From: Thermomonas sp. S9
GTDB lineage: Bacteria; Pseudomonadota; Gammaproteobacteria; Xanthomonadales; Xanthomonadaceae
Reading direction: 5' to 3'
DNA: 64,000 nt
Assembly: GCF_024704365.1 (NCBI RefSeq)
Contig: NZ_JAJDFY010000001.1
Span: 2,771,001-2,835,000, forward strand
Part shown: piece after piece, positions 33,549 to 44,415 of the stretch
How positions within the stretch are numbered: the first letter of the stretch is position 1
Layout of the letters: each line of letters starts with the position of its first letter
Made by a program: the position numbers and the translations under genes
The notes under the pieces: model-generated
What the model was told of the DNA's origin: nothing
Databases searched by the model: none
The model's input: only the letters and a program-made list of their open reading frames with translations

Positions 33549-33602
33549 CGCGGCCGCCCGCGCCCCCGGCATGGCGCCGGGCGCATCCGCATGGCCCGTG
33601 GC

Positions 33603-36314
<2,712 letters not shown>

Positions 36315-36461
36315 CGGTTGGGCAATCCCTGCGGGATGGGCGCCTGCGGCGCGGCATCGTAGATGTGGACGGCAACGCGCCCGACCGCGGGAGGCCCGGC
36401 GATCGGGAATCGTCAAGTTTAGCTGGTGGCGGCCCGCCGTGTTGGCAAGCCCCGGCCGTTG

Positions 36462-37403
36462 TCAGCCGCGGGCGGGCCCGTGCCGGGCCAGAGCATCGTT
36501 GTGGCCCAGGAACTTGCGCGGATTGCGCACCACCCCGTCCTGCCACAGCTCGAAATGGACGTGGGCACCGGTGGAGCGGCCGCTGGAGCCGGCGCGGGCG
36601 ATCTCCTGCCCGGCGCGCACCAGATCGCCCACCTGCTGGGTCAGGCGCGAATTATGGGCATACCGGGTGACGTACCCGTTGCCATGGTCCACCTCGATGG
36701 TGTTGCCGTAGCCGTTGCGGACCCCGGCGAAGCTGACCATGCCGTCGGCGACCGCCAGCACCGGATCGCCGACGTTGGCCTGGAAGTCGATGCCTTTGTG
36801 GAACTGGCCGCCACCACCGAACGGATCGGCGCGGTCGCCGAAGCCGGAGGTGACGTAGCTGCCGGCGATCGGCAGGCGCGAGGGCAGCGCGTTGCGGTCC
36901 AGCTGACGGTTGAACAGCAGGGCCTCGAGCACGCCCAGCTGGGTGTCGGCGCGGCGGTAGTCGGCCTCCAGCGCGGACAGCCGCGCCTGCAGCTCGGCCG
37001 GCGGCATGTCGTGCGCGGCCTCGCCGCCGCCCTGGCCCGGTTCCTGGTCGAAATCGAACTCGCCGTCGTCCAGCTGGCCGGCGCGCGCCAGCCGGCTGCC
37101 CAGTGCGTTCAGGCGGTTGGCCTGCGCCTGCAGCTCGGCCAGGCGTGCCGCCAGTGCGTTGACCTCGCGCTGGGCATCGCGGCGCAGCTTGTCCAGTTCG
37201 GCCTGGCGCGCGGAATCCGCGGCCTGCAGGGCCTCGACCTCGGCCAGCCCGATCGCGCTGCGGACCGCGGCGCCGCACAGCATGCCGGCGCCCAGCAGCA
37301 GGGCCAGGGTGGCCCACGGCCTGCGCCGCATCCATGCGCGCAGGCGGTACGCCTGCGCGATCGCGCGCCGCGGAGTATCGTGTGGGTGGTCCGTTCCTGC
37401 CAT
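36462..37403 (-). CDS. M23 family metallopeptidase, membrane-anchored
   Basis: 313 residues: one N-terminal membrane helix (about 30-50), a coiled coil (about 53-105), then a LytM/M23 domain (about 195-300) with zinc ligands in HKGIDF and HVHFELW, plus GSYVTSGFGDRADPF. All M23 metal ligands appear present, so it should be an active cell-wall endopeptidase acting in the periplasm. The coiled coil plus LytM layout resembles wall-hydrolase regulators and NlpD/MepM-type enzymes. ATG 37403 is only six bases from the divergent DUF721 start. Confidence 0.9.
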   Translation of the reverse strand: MAGTDHPHDTPRRAIAQAYRLRAWMRRRPWATLALLLGAGMLCGAAVRSAIGLAEVEALQAADSARQAELDKLRRDAQREVNALAARLAELQAQANRLNALGSRLARAGQLDDGEFDFDQEPGQGGGEAAHDMPPAELQARLSALEADYRRADTQLGVLEALLFNRQLDRNALPSRLPIAGSYVTSGFGDRADPFGGGGQFHKGIDFQANVGDPVLAVADGMVSFAGVRNGYGNTIEVDHGNGYVTRYAHNSRLTQQVGDLVRAGQEIARAGSSGRSTGAHVHFELWQDGVVRNPRKFLGHNDALARHGPARG

Positions 37404-37409
37404 GCCTCG

Positions 37410-37841
37410 ATGCCTGATTCCCGCTCCGCCCCCCGGCGCCGGCCCGCGCGTCGCGCTGGACGCGCTGCTCGCCGGCCCCTCCGGGGGGGACGTTGCGCCG
37501 TGCCCAATGGCTCGCCGCGGTCGATCAACTGCTGCGTCCCCACCTGCCGGCGGGGCTGGCGGCGCATGCGCGCCTGGCCAACGTCCGCGGACGCCGGCTG
37601 GTGTTCCTCGTCGATGCCCCGGCCTGGCATGCCCGGCTGCGGCTGGCCTCGCCCGGCCTGATCGACGCCGCCCGTTCCCTCGGGCTGGAGGTGGAGGCGG
37701 TGGGCATCAAGGTGGCCGCCCAGCCGCTGGACCCGCCCGCCGCGCCGCGCCCCGCCGCCGGCCGCTGGCCCTTCGCCGGGCCTGCAGGCGGCATTGGCGC
37801 TGCTGCGCTCCGGTGCGGACGACGCGCCGGAGCCGCGCTGA
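37410..37841 (+). CDS. DUF721 (DciA-like) protein, frameshifted
   Basis: Small basic protein of the DUF721 family, which includes DciA, a replicative helicase-loading factor; the family often sits beside secA. Recognisable segments lie in successive frames: MPDSRSAPRRRPA, then VALDALLAGPSGG, then LRRAQWLAAVDQLLRPHLPAGL with LVFLVDAPAWHARLRL, and finally LQAALALLRSGADDAPEPR ending at 37841. Shifts are needed near 37447, at the G7 run near 37483, and near 37774. Joined length about 143 residues. Last host gene before the prophage. Confidence 0.78.
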
Positions 37842-37919
37842 GCAGGGCCCGCCGCAGGGACCCCCGGTCCGCCGCGGCGAGGGGGCATCCTAGCGGCACA
37901 AGCCGGTGATTGTAATTGC

Positions 37920-37959
37920 GCACCTGATTTGAGACAGTTTTGCACCTGATTTGAGACAG
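37920..37959. repeat. Tandem 18-bp sites at the prophage right end (putative transposase-binding sites)
   Basis: GCACCTGATTTGAGACAG occurs at 37920-37937 and 37942-37959, period 22 bp. A weak third version (CACCCGCATTTTGGTCAG) follows at about 65-82 of the same block (37965-37982). Mu ends carry several 22-bp MuA sites; period and position immediately inside a TG dinucleotide (37907 or 37911) fit that model. Direct evidence of binding is lacking. Confidence 0.7.
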
Positions 37960-37978
37960 GGGTACACCCGCATTTTGG

Positions 37979-38329
37979 TCAGATTGCGGCCCCTATGCTC
38001 CATCCGGTCGCCTTACAGACCGAGAGCACAGCCTCGTCCTCGATGTAGGCGAGCCACCCGACCTTGGGCGCGTGGTACTCCCAGGCGCCGTCGATCCACA
38101 GCGCGATCTGGTCGGCCTTGCCGCTCCAGGCGCCGGTCGCGCCGGCAGGGATGATGTAGCGGTCGCCATCGGCCGGACTGGCGGGCGGCGCGGTCAGGTC
38201 GCGGTCTTTGACGGACAGGCCGACGATGGCCCCCAGGCGCTTGAGGTTGGCGTCCATCCCGGTGTGCCAGCCGGATTCGCCCAGGGTCCATCCGTAGGCG
38301 AGGCCAAGATTCGGATCGGTCAATGCCAT
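37979..38329 (-). CDS. DUF2793 phage protein
   Basis: 116 residues, last gene before the prophage right end. The core PADGDRYIIPAGATGAW, then QIALWIDGAWEYHAPKVGW, is typical of DUF2793, a small domain found in tail or tail-fibre proteins of phages and gene transfer agents. No signal peptide. It ends inside the degenerate third end repeat, showing how tightly the end is packed. Likely a virion tip or fibre component; exact role unknown. Confidence 0.82.
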   Translation of the reverse strand: MALTDPNLGLAYGWTLGESGWHTGMDANLKRLGAIVGLSVKDRDLTAPPASPADGDRYIIPAGATGAWSGKADQIALWIDGAWEYHAPKVGWLAYIEDEAVLSVCKATGWSIGAAI

Positions 38330-38373
38330 GACATGTCTCCTTGCGGTGCGTTCAAACCGGATTCGCGGTGGGG

Positions 38374-40647
38374 TTATCCACCGCCCCAGTACTGGCCCCA
38401 GCGCAGGCCGTAGCCGGCGCGCTCGACGCTGCGCACCTGCGCCTGCCAGCTCACAAGCCCCTCGCGCTCGGCTTCGATCTCGATGGTGATGAGGTCTCCT
38501 TCGGCACCCGCGTCCACGGCGGCGCTGGCCACGTCCCAGGTCCAGGTGTTGCCGGTGAGGCCGCTCTGCGTGCGCACCAGAGTGCCGTTGCGGTCACGCA
38601 GGCGCACGGTGTAGGAGGTGCCGGGCTCGGGGCCGATGTCACCCTCGTCCTGCCGCACGAGGTAGGCGGTCTGCTGGGTGCGGTCGCGGTGCGCCCAGGT
38701 CAGGATCAGGTCGCCGGCGATCACGGCGGGTTCCTGCTGACCGTTGAGCCGGACGCGCCCCGGCGGGTACGGCCGCGCCTGGCGGCCGGCGAGCACGAGG
38801 GGCGCACCGTTGGCAGCCAGCACCGCATCCCCTTCGGCGCCGGTCGTGCGCGGGATGGCGGCCACGAACACCGACTCGCCCGGCGCGCGCTCGGCGGTCT
38901 CGGCGGCCAGCCACTCGCCCACGCCCACCAGCCGCGTGCCGGCCGGATGCATCTGCGGCGTGGTGTCGAGCACCCCGCGGGCGAGATCCACTGTGCCCGC
39001 GGTGGCATCGAAGGCGAGGATCGCCACGGCTTCGCGGATCTGGCCTGCGGCATCGACCAGGTAGGCGTAGTCGCCGATGCTCAGGCGCTCGGGGCTTGCC
39101 AGGGCCGTCACCGGCACGGTGAGCGCATCGGCCTCGCTCGCCGGCAAGGCGGCCTCCAGCCGCAGCAGCGGCGCGTAATCCTCGGTGGCCACCGCCTCCA
39201 GGCTTGCGCTGCCGGGGCCGGTGGCCAGCCGCCAGTTGAGTTGCCCTTGGCCGCCCGCAGCGGCCAGCGCGCCGACATAGGTGTCGGTGTCGGTGATCTG
39301 GGCCAGGTCAGCCCGGCTCAGGTTGCGCGCCAGTTCCCAGTACGGCACCTCGACCGCCAGCACCAGGGCGGGCGGCAGCGGCGCGAGCGGCGGCTCCTCG
39401 ATCGGCGGCGGCGGGGGCGACAGAACGGTGTCGGTCATGCCGAAGACGTCCTCCACCGCCTCGATGCGCCACTCGATGGCGCCCAGCGCGCCGGTGTCGA
39501 TGCCGGTCACGCGCACCACCATGCGCTCGATGCCAAGACGCGGCCAATGCAGCAGGAACACGTCCCCCGGCAGGGGCGGGCGCTCCAGGGCGGAAGGGGC
39601 GATGGTGAACGTCATGCGCGCCAAAGGCGAGCCGAGGGTGCGCAGATCGCGCAGCGCCAACCGCGCGGCCAGCGGACCAAAGTTGACGCCCGGATAGTCA
39701 CGGCGCTGGTTGATCACCCCGCCTTGCAGCTGGATGGCCGCGAGGTTCTGCACCGAGACGGTGGCCTCGCCGCCGGTGGCCCAGTCGGTGTAGACCACGG
39801 TGATCTCGTTGGGCAACTCCCCCCACTGCGCGCGCTCGAAGCGCTCCATGCGCACGATCTCGTCGGGGCCCAGCAGCGGCAGGTCATCGATCCAGTAATC
39901 GTCGCGCAGCAGCTTCAGTTCGAACGTGCCCCGCTCCGGATCGACGTAGAGGATGCCGCCGATGTGGTCGAGCACCTGGGCGATGAAGCTCTCGATGGGC
40001 TGCTGGCGCGTCCAGATCAGGTTCAGCCCGAACTGCTCACTGGCCAGCACCGATGCGGCCTGGCCAAAGCCATTGCCGATGGCACTCAGCGGATAGCCCA
40101 TGCCCCAGTGCGGGTCGGTCAGGCACTGTACCAGGATGTGCGCCGGGTTCATGCCGACGGTGACAAAGGCCCCGGTGTCGGCATCCCAGGCTCTCACCTC
40201 GGCCTCGGTGAGCCCCCATCCCGTATCGTGCCAGCCCGCCGTGAAGCGCCGCACCCGCACCGCCCAGGGCTTCAGATACGGGTTGTTGGTGGCCAGCAGG
40301 ATCTTGCGCGCCACCAGCGACAGCACGCCGCGGAAGGCCGGGATGGCCGCGCCGAGGCGGCCCATCAGGTAGTCGTTGCGGCCCTGGGTGGGCGCGCCGC
40401 CCATCACGTCCACATCACCCACCACCCCGCCTTCGCGTTCGTCGCCGCCGAAGAGCCTGGGCGCATCGATCCGGATGCGCCCGAGCCCGTGGCCGGACGG
40501 CAGCGGTGCGCGGCTGGCATCGCCCCAGGCGGTGCGGTCGCCCACCTGGATCTCCTGCACCGCGTCCACCGGCCCCTGGCACAGCACCAGGTGCAGGCCC
40601 ATCCGGTAGCGGTAGCCGACGGTCTGCTTTTTGCTCTTGCCGCCCAT
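38374..40647 (-). CDS. Phage tail tip (central fibre-like) protein
   Basis: 757 residues, intact. N-terminal MGGKSKKQTVGYRYRMGLHL, then a large middle domain with VARKILLATNNPYLKPWAVRVRR (in parts), LNLIWTRQQPIESFI, and IEWRIEAVEDVFGM, which match the putative phage tail protein (Phage-tail_3) family, functional equivalents of lambda gpJ baseplate hubs. A C-terminal fibronectin-like domain (GTSYTVRLRDRNGTLV) follows a proline-rich hinge (PPPPPIEEPPLAPLPP, about residue 355). Probably forms the tail tip and helps receptor contact. Confidence 0.82.
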   Translation of the reverse strand: MGGKSKKQTVGYRYRMGLHLVLCQGPVDAVQEIQVGDRTAWGDASRAPLPSGHGLGRIRIDAPRLFGGDEREGGVVGDVDVMGGAPTQGRNDYLMGRLGAAIPAFRGVLSLVARKILLATNNPYLKPWAVRVRRFTAGWHDTGWGLTEAEVRAWDADTGAFVTVGMNPAHILVQCLTDPHWGMGYPLSAIGNGFGQAASVLASEQFGLNLIWTRQQPIESFIAQVLDHIGGILYVDPERGTFELKLLRDDYWIDDLPLLGPDEIVRMERFERAQWGELPNEITVVYTDWATGGEATVSVQNLAAIQLQGGVINQRRDYPGVNFGPLAARLALRDLRTLGSPLARMTFTIAPSALERPPLPGDVFLLHWPRLGIERMVVRVTGIDTGALGAIEWRIEAVEDVFGMTDTVLSPPPPPIEEPPLAPLPPALVLAVEVPYWELARNLSRADLAQITDTDTYVGALAAAGGQGQLNWRLATGPGSASLEAVATEDYAPLLRLEAALPASEADALTVPVTALASPERLSIGDYAYLVDAAGQIREAVAILAFDATAGTVDLARGVLDTTPQMHPAGTRLVGVGEWLAAETAERAPGESVFVAAIPRTTGAEGDAVLAANGAPLVLAGRQARPYPPGRVRLNGQQEPAVIAGDLILTWAHRDRTQQTAYLVRQDEGDIGPEPGTSYTVRLRDRNGTLVRTQSGLTGNTWTWDVASAAVDAGAEGDLITIEIEAEREGLVSWQAQVRSVERAGYGLRWGQYWGGG

Positions 40648-40856
40648 CAGTGCGGCTCCTCATGCCCCTGCCGGGCGACTTCGACCACGCGCAGTGCCAT
40701 CGCATCGCCGGTGGCCAGCATGACCTGTGCCGGGATGCCCTCGCGCAGGAAGGCGCGGAAGTCCAGGCCGTGACGCGCGAACCAGGTGCGCGCGCCGTGC
40801 ACGCACATCCCGGCGGCGCGCACGTGGGCGATGGTGACGGTCACGTCCTGGCTCAC
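40647..40856 (-). CDS. Small phage tail-module protein (unknown)
   Basis: 69 residues from a GTG start that overlaps the previous stop (GTGA). Contains VTVTIAHVRAAGMCVHGARTWF and LDFRAFLREGIPAQVML. Similar small genes occupy this slot between the tip-attachment and tip proteins in Mu-like siphophages; I cannot assign a function. Overlaps the next start (ATGA). Confidence 0.65.
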   Translation of the reverse strand: MSQDVTVTIAHVRAAGMCVHGARTWFARHGLDFRAFLREGIPAQVMLATGDAMALRVVEVARQGHEEPH

Positions 40857-41080
40857 TTCTTGCCGCTCTTCTTCTTGATCGGTTCGGCCGCAAGGTCCCC
40901 GTACCAGACGACGTTGGCACCACGGATGAGCACCGCGCCGAAGACGACCGGGATCGGCCGGCCCTCCTCGGCCGTGGGCGCCTCGAAATCCTCCAGGGCG
41001 GCCGGCTTCGGGGCCGGCGGCTTGGGCATCAGGGCCACCGACAGCAGTGCGGTGACGACGATCGCGACGACGTACCACAT
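40853..41080 (-). CDS. Small phage tail-tip protein with N-terminal membrane-like helix
   Basis: 75 residues: a hydrophobic N-terminus (MWYVVAIVVTALLSVALM), a proline-rich linker and a short domain RPIPVVFGAVLIRGANVVWYGD, with a basic end KKKSGKK. The second part resembles the N-terminus of many lambda-J-like tip proteins, so the pair with 38374-40647 may be a split tip protein. Function not established. Confidence 0.65.
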   Translation of the reverse strand: MWYVVAIVVTALLSVALMPKPPAPKPAALEDFEAPTAEEGRPIPVVFGAVLIRGANVVWYGDLAAEPIKKKSGKK

Positions 41081-41082
41081 GG

Positions 41083-41847
41083 TTAAAACACTCCGGTCGC
41101 AAACGGGTTCTTGGTCGGGATGAAGGGGAAGCCGCCGTAGTTGTCGAGGTTGGAAAAGCGCGCGGCGCAGGTGGCCGTGCTGTGGTCGCAACCGGCCGTC
41201 AGCGTGATGCCGTCGCCGGGCGCCAGCGGTGCCGGATACAGCAGTTCCACGCCCGCGGTCGATTCGCTCACGATCATGTGGCGCACGCCGCTGGCCGTCT
41301 CCAGCCAGCCGCCGGAGAGCATGCCGGCCACCGCCGCGGGGACACCGCCGGCGAGATCGACGGTGCGGCCTGCGCTGTTGCTCACCACGGCGCTGGCCAC
41401 GATCGGCGTCGCCCCGCACGCGGCCGAGTACAGCACGTGCGCGCAGGCGCGGCTGTACAGGCGCCGCAAGCCGATGCGCTTCAGGCTCACCTGCGCCGAC
41501 TCGCCGCGGATGCGCGCAGAGTCGTCGGCCACCTCCACCCCGAGCACGCGGCCCATCCAGCGCGTCAGGAATGTCCAGCCACCATAGGCATCCGGCTGTG
41601 CGGTCCGCAGCCGGAGCATGGAGGTCTCGCCGGTCACGGCGGCGGCCAGCAGCTGGCGCACCAGCTCGCAGTCCGGCGGCACGTCCAGCTCCAGCGCCGC
41701 CTTGGCCGCCTCGGCCCCGAGCGCCAGCGCATTGCGCCGGATCGGCAGCGGCAGGTAGCGCGGGCCGTCCAGCTGCACCACCGTCTCGTGCGGCGTCAGG
41801 TGCAACACGCGCGTGCCGAGGGTGACGTCGTACAGGTCGATCTCCAT
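41083..41847 (-). CDS. Phage BR0599/DUF2163-like tail protein
   Basis: 254 residues. EIDLYDVTLGTRVLHLTPH at the start; GVEVADDSARIRGESAQVSL and an ending SNLDNYGGFPFIPTKNPF typical of the DUF2163/BR0599 group that sits between tape measure and tip proteins in siphophages and gene transfer agents. Two cysteine pairs in the C-terminal half (YSRACAHVLYSAACGATP, AGCDHSTATCAARF) may bind metal or an iron-sulfur centre as proposed for related tip proteins. Intact; overlaps both neighbours. Confidence 0.75.
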   Translation of the reverse strand: MEIDLYDVTLGTRVLHLTPHETVVQLDGPRYLPLPIRRNALALGAEAAKAALELDVPPDCELVRQLLAAAVTGETSMLRLRTAQPDAYGGWTFLTRWMGRVLGVEVADDSARIRGESAQVSLKRIGLRRLYSRACAHVLYSAACGATPIVASAVVSNSAGRTVDLAGGVPAAVAGMLSGGWLETASGVRHMIVSESTAGVELLYPAPLAPGDGITLTAGCDHSTATCAARFSNLDNYGGFPFIPTKNPFATGVF

Positions 41848-43358
41848 CAGTATTCCTCGCGGGGGGGCCGCTGCTGGCCGCGCGGCTCGGGCAGCTGGCG
41901 CAGGGTCAGGGGGATCTCGACCAGCGCGGGGGTGTGCCAGTACAGATCGACGGCGTCGTGGTCGAGCCGGCAGCGCGCCAGGCGCACCACGCGGCTGCCG
42001 GCAGGCACCGCGGCATCGAGGCCCGAGCGCAATACCAGCACGCCGCCCTGGTCGCGGTGGCAGGTCGCGGTCAGCACATGCTGCCGGCTGCCGTCCGGGT
42101 GCAGGATCAGCGCGCCCGCCGGGCGGTGCCAGAACGCAGAAATGTCCTCGCCCGTCACCCGCAGGAAGCCGTCGCCGGGATCGGCCTCCGCCGTCACCCG
42201 CAGCACCGGCGCCAGCCCATCGGGCAGCCAGCAGGCACCGAGCCGCCCCTGGGCGCGGTACAGCCGCGCCCGCCAGCGCTCGATGTTCTGCGGGCCTGTG
42301 GCCAAATAGCGGCGCTGGAAGGTCGTCGTCGGCCACGGGTCGTCACGCCGCACCCAGGGGTCGGCGGGTGAGAGGTCCTGCCGGGTGACCATGCCCTGCG
42401 CCGTGACGGAAGGGTCGTCGCGCCAGTTGCCTTCGGGCCACACCGGCAGTCCGTCGAGCAGCGGGTCGCCCGGCAGGTCCATGTCCGGCAGGGGCGCGGG
42501 CGTGAGGGAGGCGGTCACGCGGCCGCCGGCCACGCCGGGCACCCATTGCGCCAGATCGGCCGCCTCGCTGGCCATGCCCCACACCAGCGGCATGACGGCC
42601 GCGCCTACCGGCACCGCGCGTGCCAGCGGGGCGGCGAGCCAGAGCGTGCCAGCCTCGACCGAGTCGAGCGGAGCCAGCTGCCAGCCGTCAGGCGCGAGCA
42701 CGAGCGCCCGCCATGCATCGTCTCCCCAATCCTCCACGCCGGCATAGGTCAGGTGCAGATCGGCCGCCGGGCGCTCCCAGGCGACGATGGAGACGGATGC
42801 GACTGCGAGTGCATCATCGCCCTGCGCTGCAGGGCGGCTGAGCGTCAGCGCCCGATGCGGCAGCGGCCACAGCGCCATGTGCCCGAGGTGGTCGGCGAGC
42901 CAGTCGGCGACCAGCGCATCGCTGGCGCGTCCGTGGCCGACGTGGTAGGTCAGCAGTCGCCGCGGCACCAGGCGCAGCGCCTGCCGCGCCTCGTTGCCGC
43001 TGGCCAGCCGGGTGACGGCCGTCTGCCACTCCAGCCGTTCCACCAGGGGTTCGGCCCAGTCGTGGCGGAAGGCGAAGACCCCGCGCGGAGCCTGCGGCCA
43101 CGGCGCTTCGCCGAAGGCCTCCAGCGCACCGGCGACCATCGCCGCGGCGGCGGTGTCGCGGCGCAGCACCTCGATCACGGCCCGGGCCAGCCCCACCCCG
43201 GGCGCCGGCCGGGCGAGCGTCTCCGGCGCCAGATGGGTCACGCCGCTCCCGGAATCCGGCCGCGCCAGCGCCTCGGCGCGCAGCAGGGCCAGCGCCGCGC
43301 CCGGCTGCGGGCCGGCGGCGGTCTCGGTCAGTCCGGTGGCGAGACGCCGATCCGTCAT
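41847..43358 (-). CDS. Phage tail protein (baseplate/tip region), 503 residues
   Basis: Soluble protein with no recognised enzyme motif. Contains LTYHVGHGRASDALVADWLA, a proline-rich middle and a beta-rich C-terminal part (DPWPTTTFQRRYLATGPQN, RQHVLTATCHRDQGGVLVL). Position between the LamG-like gene and the BR0599 protein, and overlap with both, place it in the tail tip module. In B3-like phages the equivalent slot encodes an uncharacterised structural protein. Intact. Confidence 0.68.
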   Translation of the reverse strand: MTDRRLATGLTETAAGPQPGAALALLRAEALARPDSGSGVTHLAPETLARPAPGVGLARAVIEVLRRDTAAAAMVAGALEAFGEAPWPQAPRGVFAFRHDWAEPLVERLEWQTAVTRLASGNEARQALRLVPRRLLTYHVGHGRASDALVADWLADHLGHMALWPLPHRALTLSRPAAQGDDALAVASVSIVAWERPAADLHLTYAGVEDWGDDAWRALVLAPDGWQLAPLDSVEAGTLWLAAPLARAVPVGAAVMPLVWGMASEAADLAQWVPGVAGGRVTASLTPAPLPDMDLPGDPLLDGLPVWPEGNWRDDPSVTAQGMVTRQDLSPADPWVRRDDPWPTTTFQRRYLATGPQNIERWRARLYRAQGRLGACWLPDGLAPVLRVTAEADPGDGFLRVTGEDISAFWHRPAGALILHPDGSRQHVLTATCHRDQGGVLVLRSGLDAAVPAGSRVVRLARCRLDHDAVDLYWHTPALVEIPLTLRQLPEPRGQQRPPREEY

Positions 43359-44412
43359 ACCGACTCCACGCCGAACTCGGCCGCGTTGAAGGCGGCTTCG
43401 GTCCAGGGGACATCGCCGTTCGGATCGCGTTCGAACAGCGCCGTGTGCCAGGCCAGCTGCTCTTGCAGGACGACATCGGTGCTCACGGCGGTCTGCCCAG
43501 CGCTGTCCACCAGCCCCTTGACCGCCCCCGCGCCGGCATCGGTCTTGCGCGCCAGCATCGTCACCTGCACGCCGTGGAGGGCGGGCGTGGCCATCACCGG
43601 CAGCGCTTCGACGTCGAAGGTCTGGCGCAGGCCGGCGGTGTTCGCGCGGATGCCGCTGGCCTCATCGCCGTCGCTGACCGCCTGCCAGGCGCTGGCCGCC
43701 CCTTCGACGGTCCACTGGTTCAGTACCCCATCGGCCTGCGCCTCGAGCCGCATCGACCCGCACATCGCCCAGGAAGGTGGTGTTGAGCGTGCCAGAGGTG
43801 TCGGCCAGGTACAGGTCGTCCACATCGACCGTGATCGGACAGGGTTGCCCCGGCACGGCACCCACGAAGGCGGTGAGCAGCTGGCCGCCGCCTTGCAGCG
43901 TGTTCTGCGCGGTGAGCTGGATGGCAAGTATCCCGTTGAGGTGCACCGACAGCACGCCGTCGCTGGTGCCCTGCACGACCTGCAGCTCGACGTAGTGCCA
44001 GCCGCGCGCGGGGGCGGTCGCGACCGAGGTCGCGATCCACTGGTCATAGCCGGATTGCCGACGGTAGAGCTTCAGCCGCCCGTCCTCGCCGATTTTGACG
44101 AGGTGGGCGACCTGCGCGGAGGCGTCGCGCACGCCGAGCAGCACCGGCTCCTCACCGGTGTTCTCGAACGGCGCCACGCGCAGCGCCGCACCCACGATGA
44201 GGCTGGTGCGCCCGGTCTCCAGGTTCTTCACATACCCGCCGCCGCCACCGGCCGGCAGGCGCAAGGCATAGGACGAGGGTCGCCGGCCTGGGATGCGCGT
44301 GGCCTGCGGCGACAGATACGCCGCCTTGCCGCGCGCCAGCTCACGGCTGGCCGAAGGGGTCCAGCGTCTGCGGGTCGTAGTGGTCGAAACCGTCGATGAA
44401 GAGCAAGGCCAT
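43355..44412 (-). CDS. Phage tail protein with concanavalin/LamG-like domain, two frameshifts
   Basis: First gene after the tape measure, about 352 residues when joined. Starts MALLFIDGFDHYDPQTLDPFG; then in the next frame SRELARGKAAYLSPQATRIP and a jelly-roll segment (LIVGAALRVAPFENTGEEPV, WHYVELQVVQGTSDGVLSVH); then MRLEAQADGVLNQWTVEG to the end GVESV. Breaks near 44345 and 43755. The GFD start and strand pattern resemble LamG-type virion proteins that bind glycans. Probably at the tail tip. Confidence 0.68.
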
Positions 44413-44415
44413 GGC

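Noticed and set aside
37842-37906. A phage integrase-type attachment site
   Set aside because: No integrase is seen, and the gene set and end repeats indicate transposition rather than site-specific integration.
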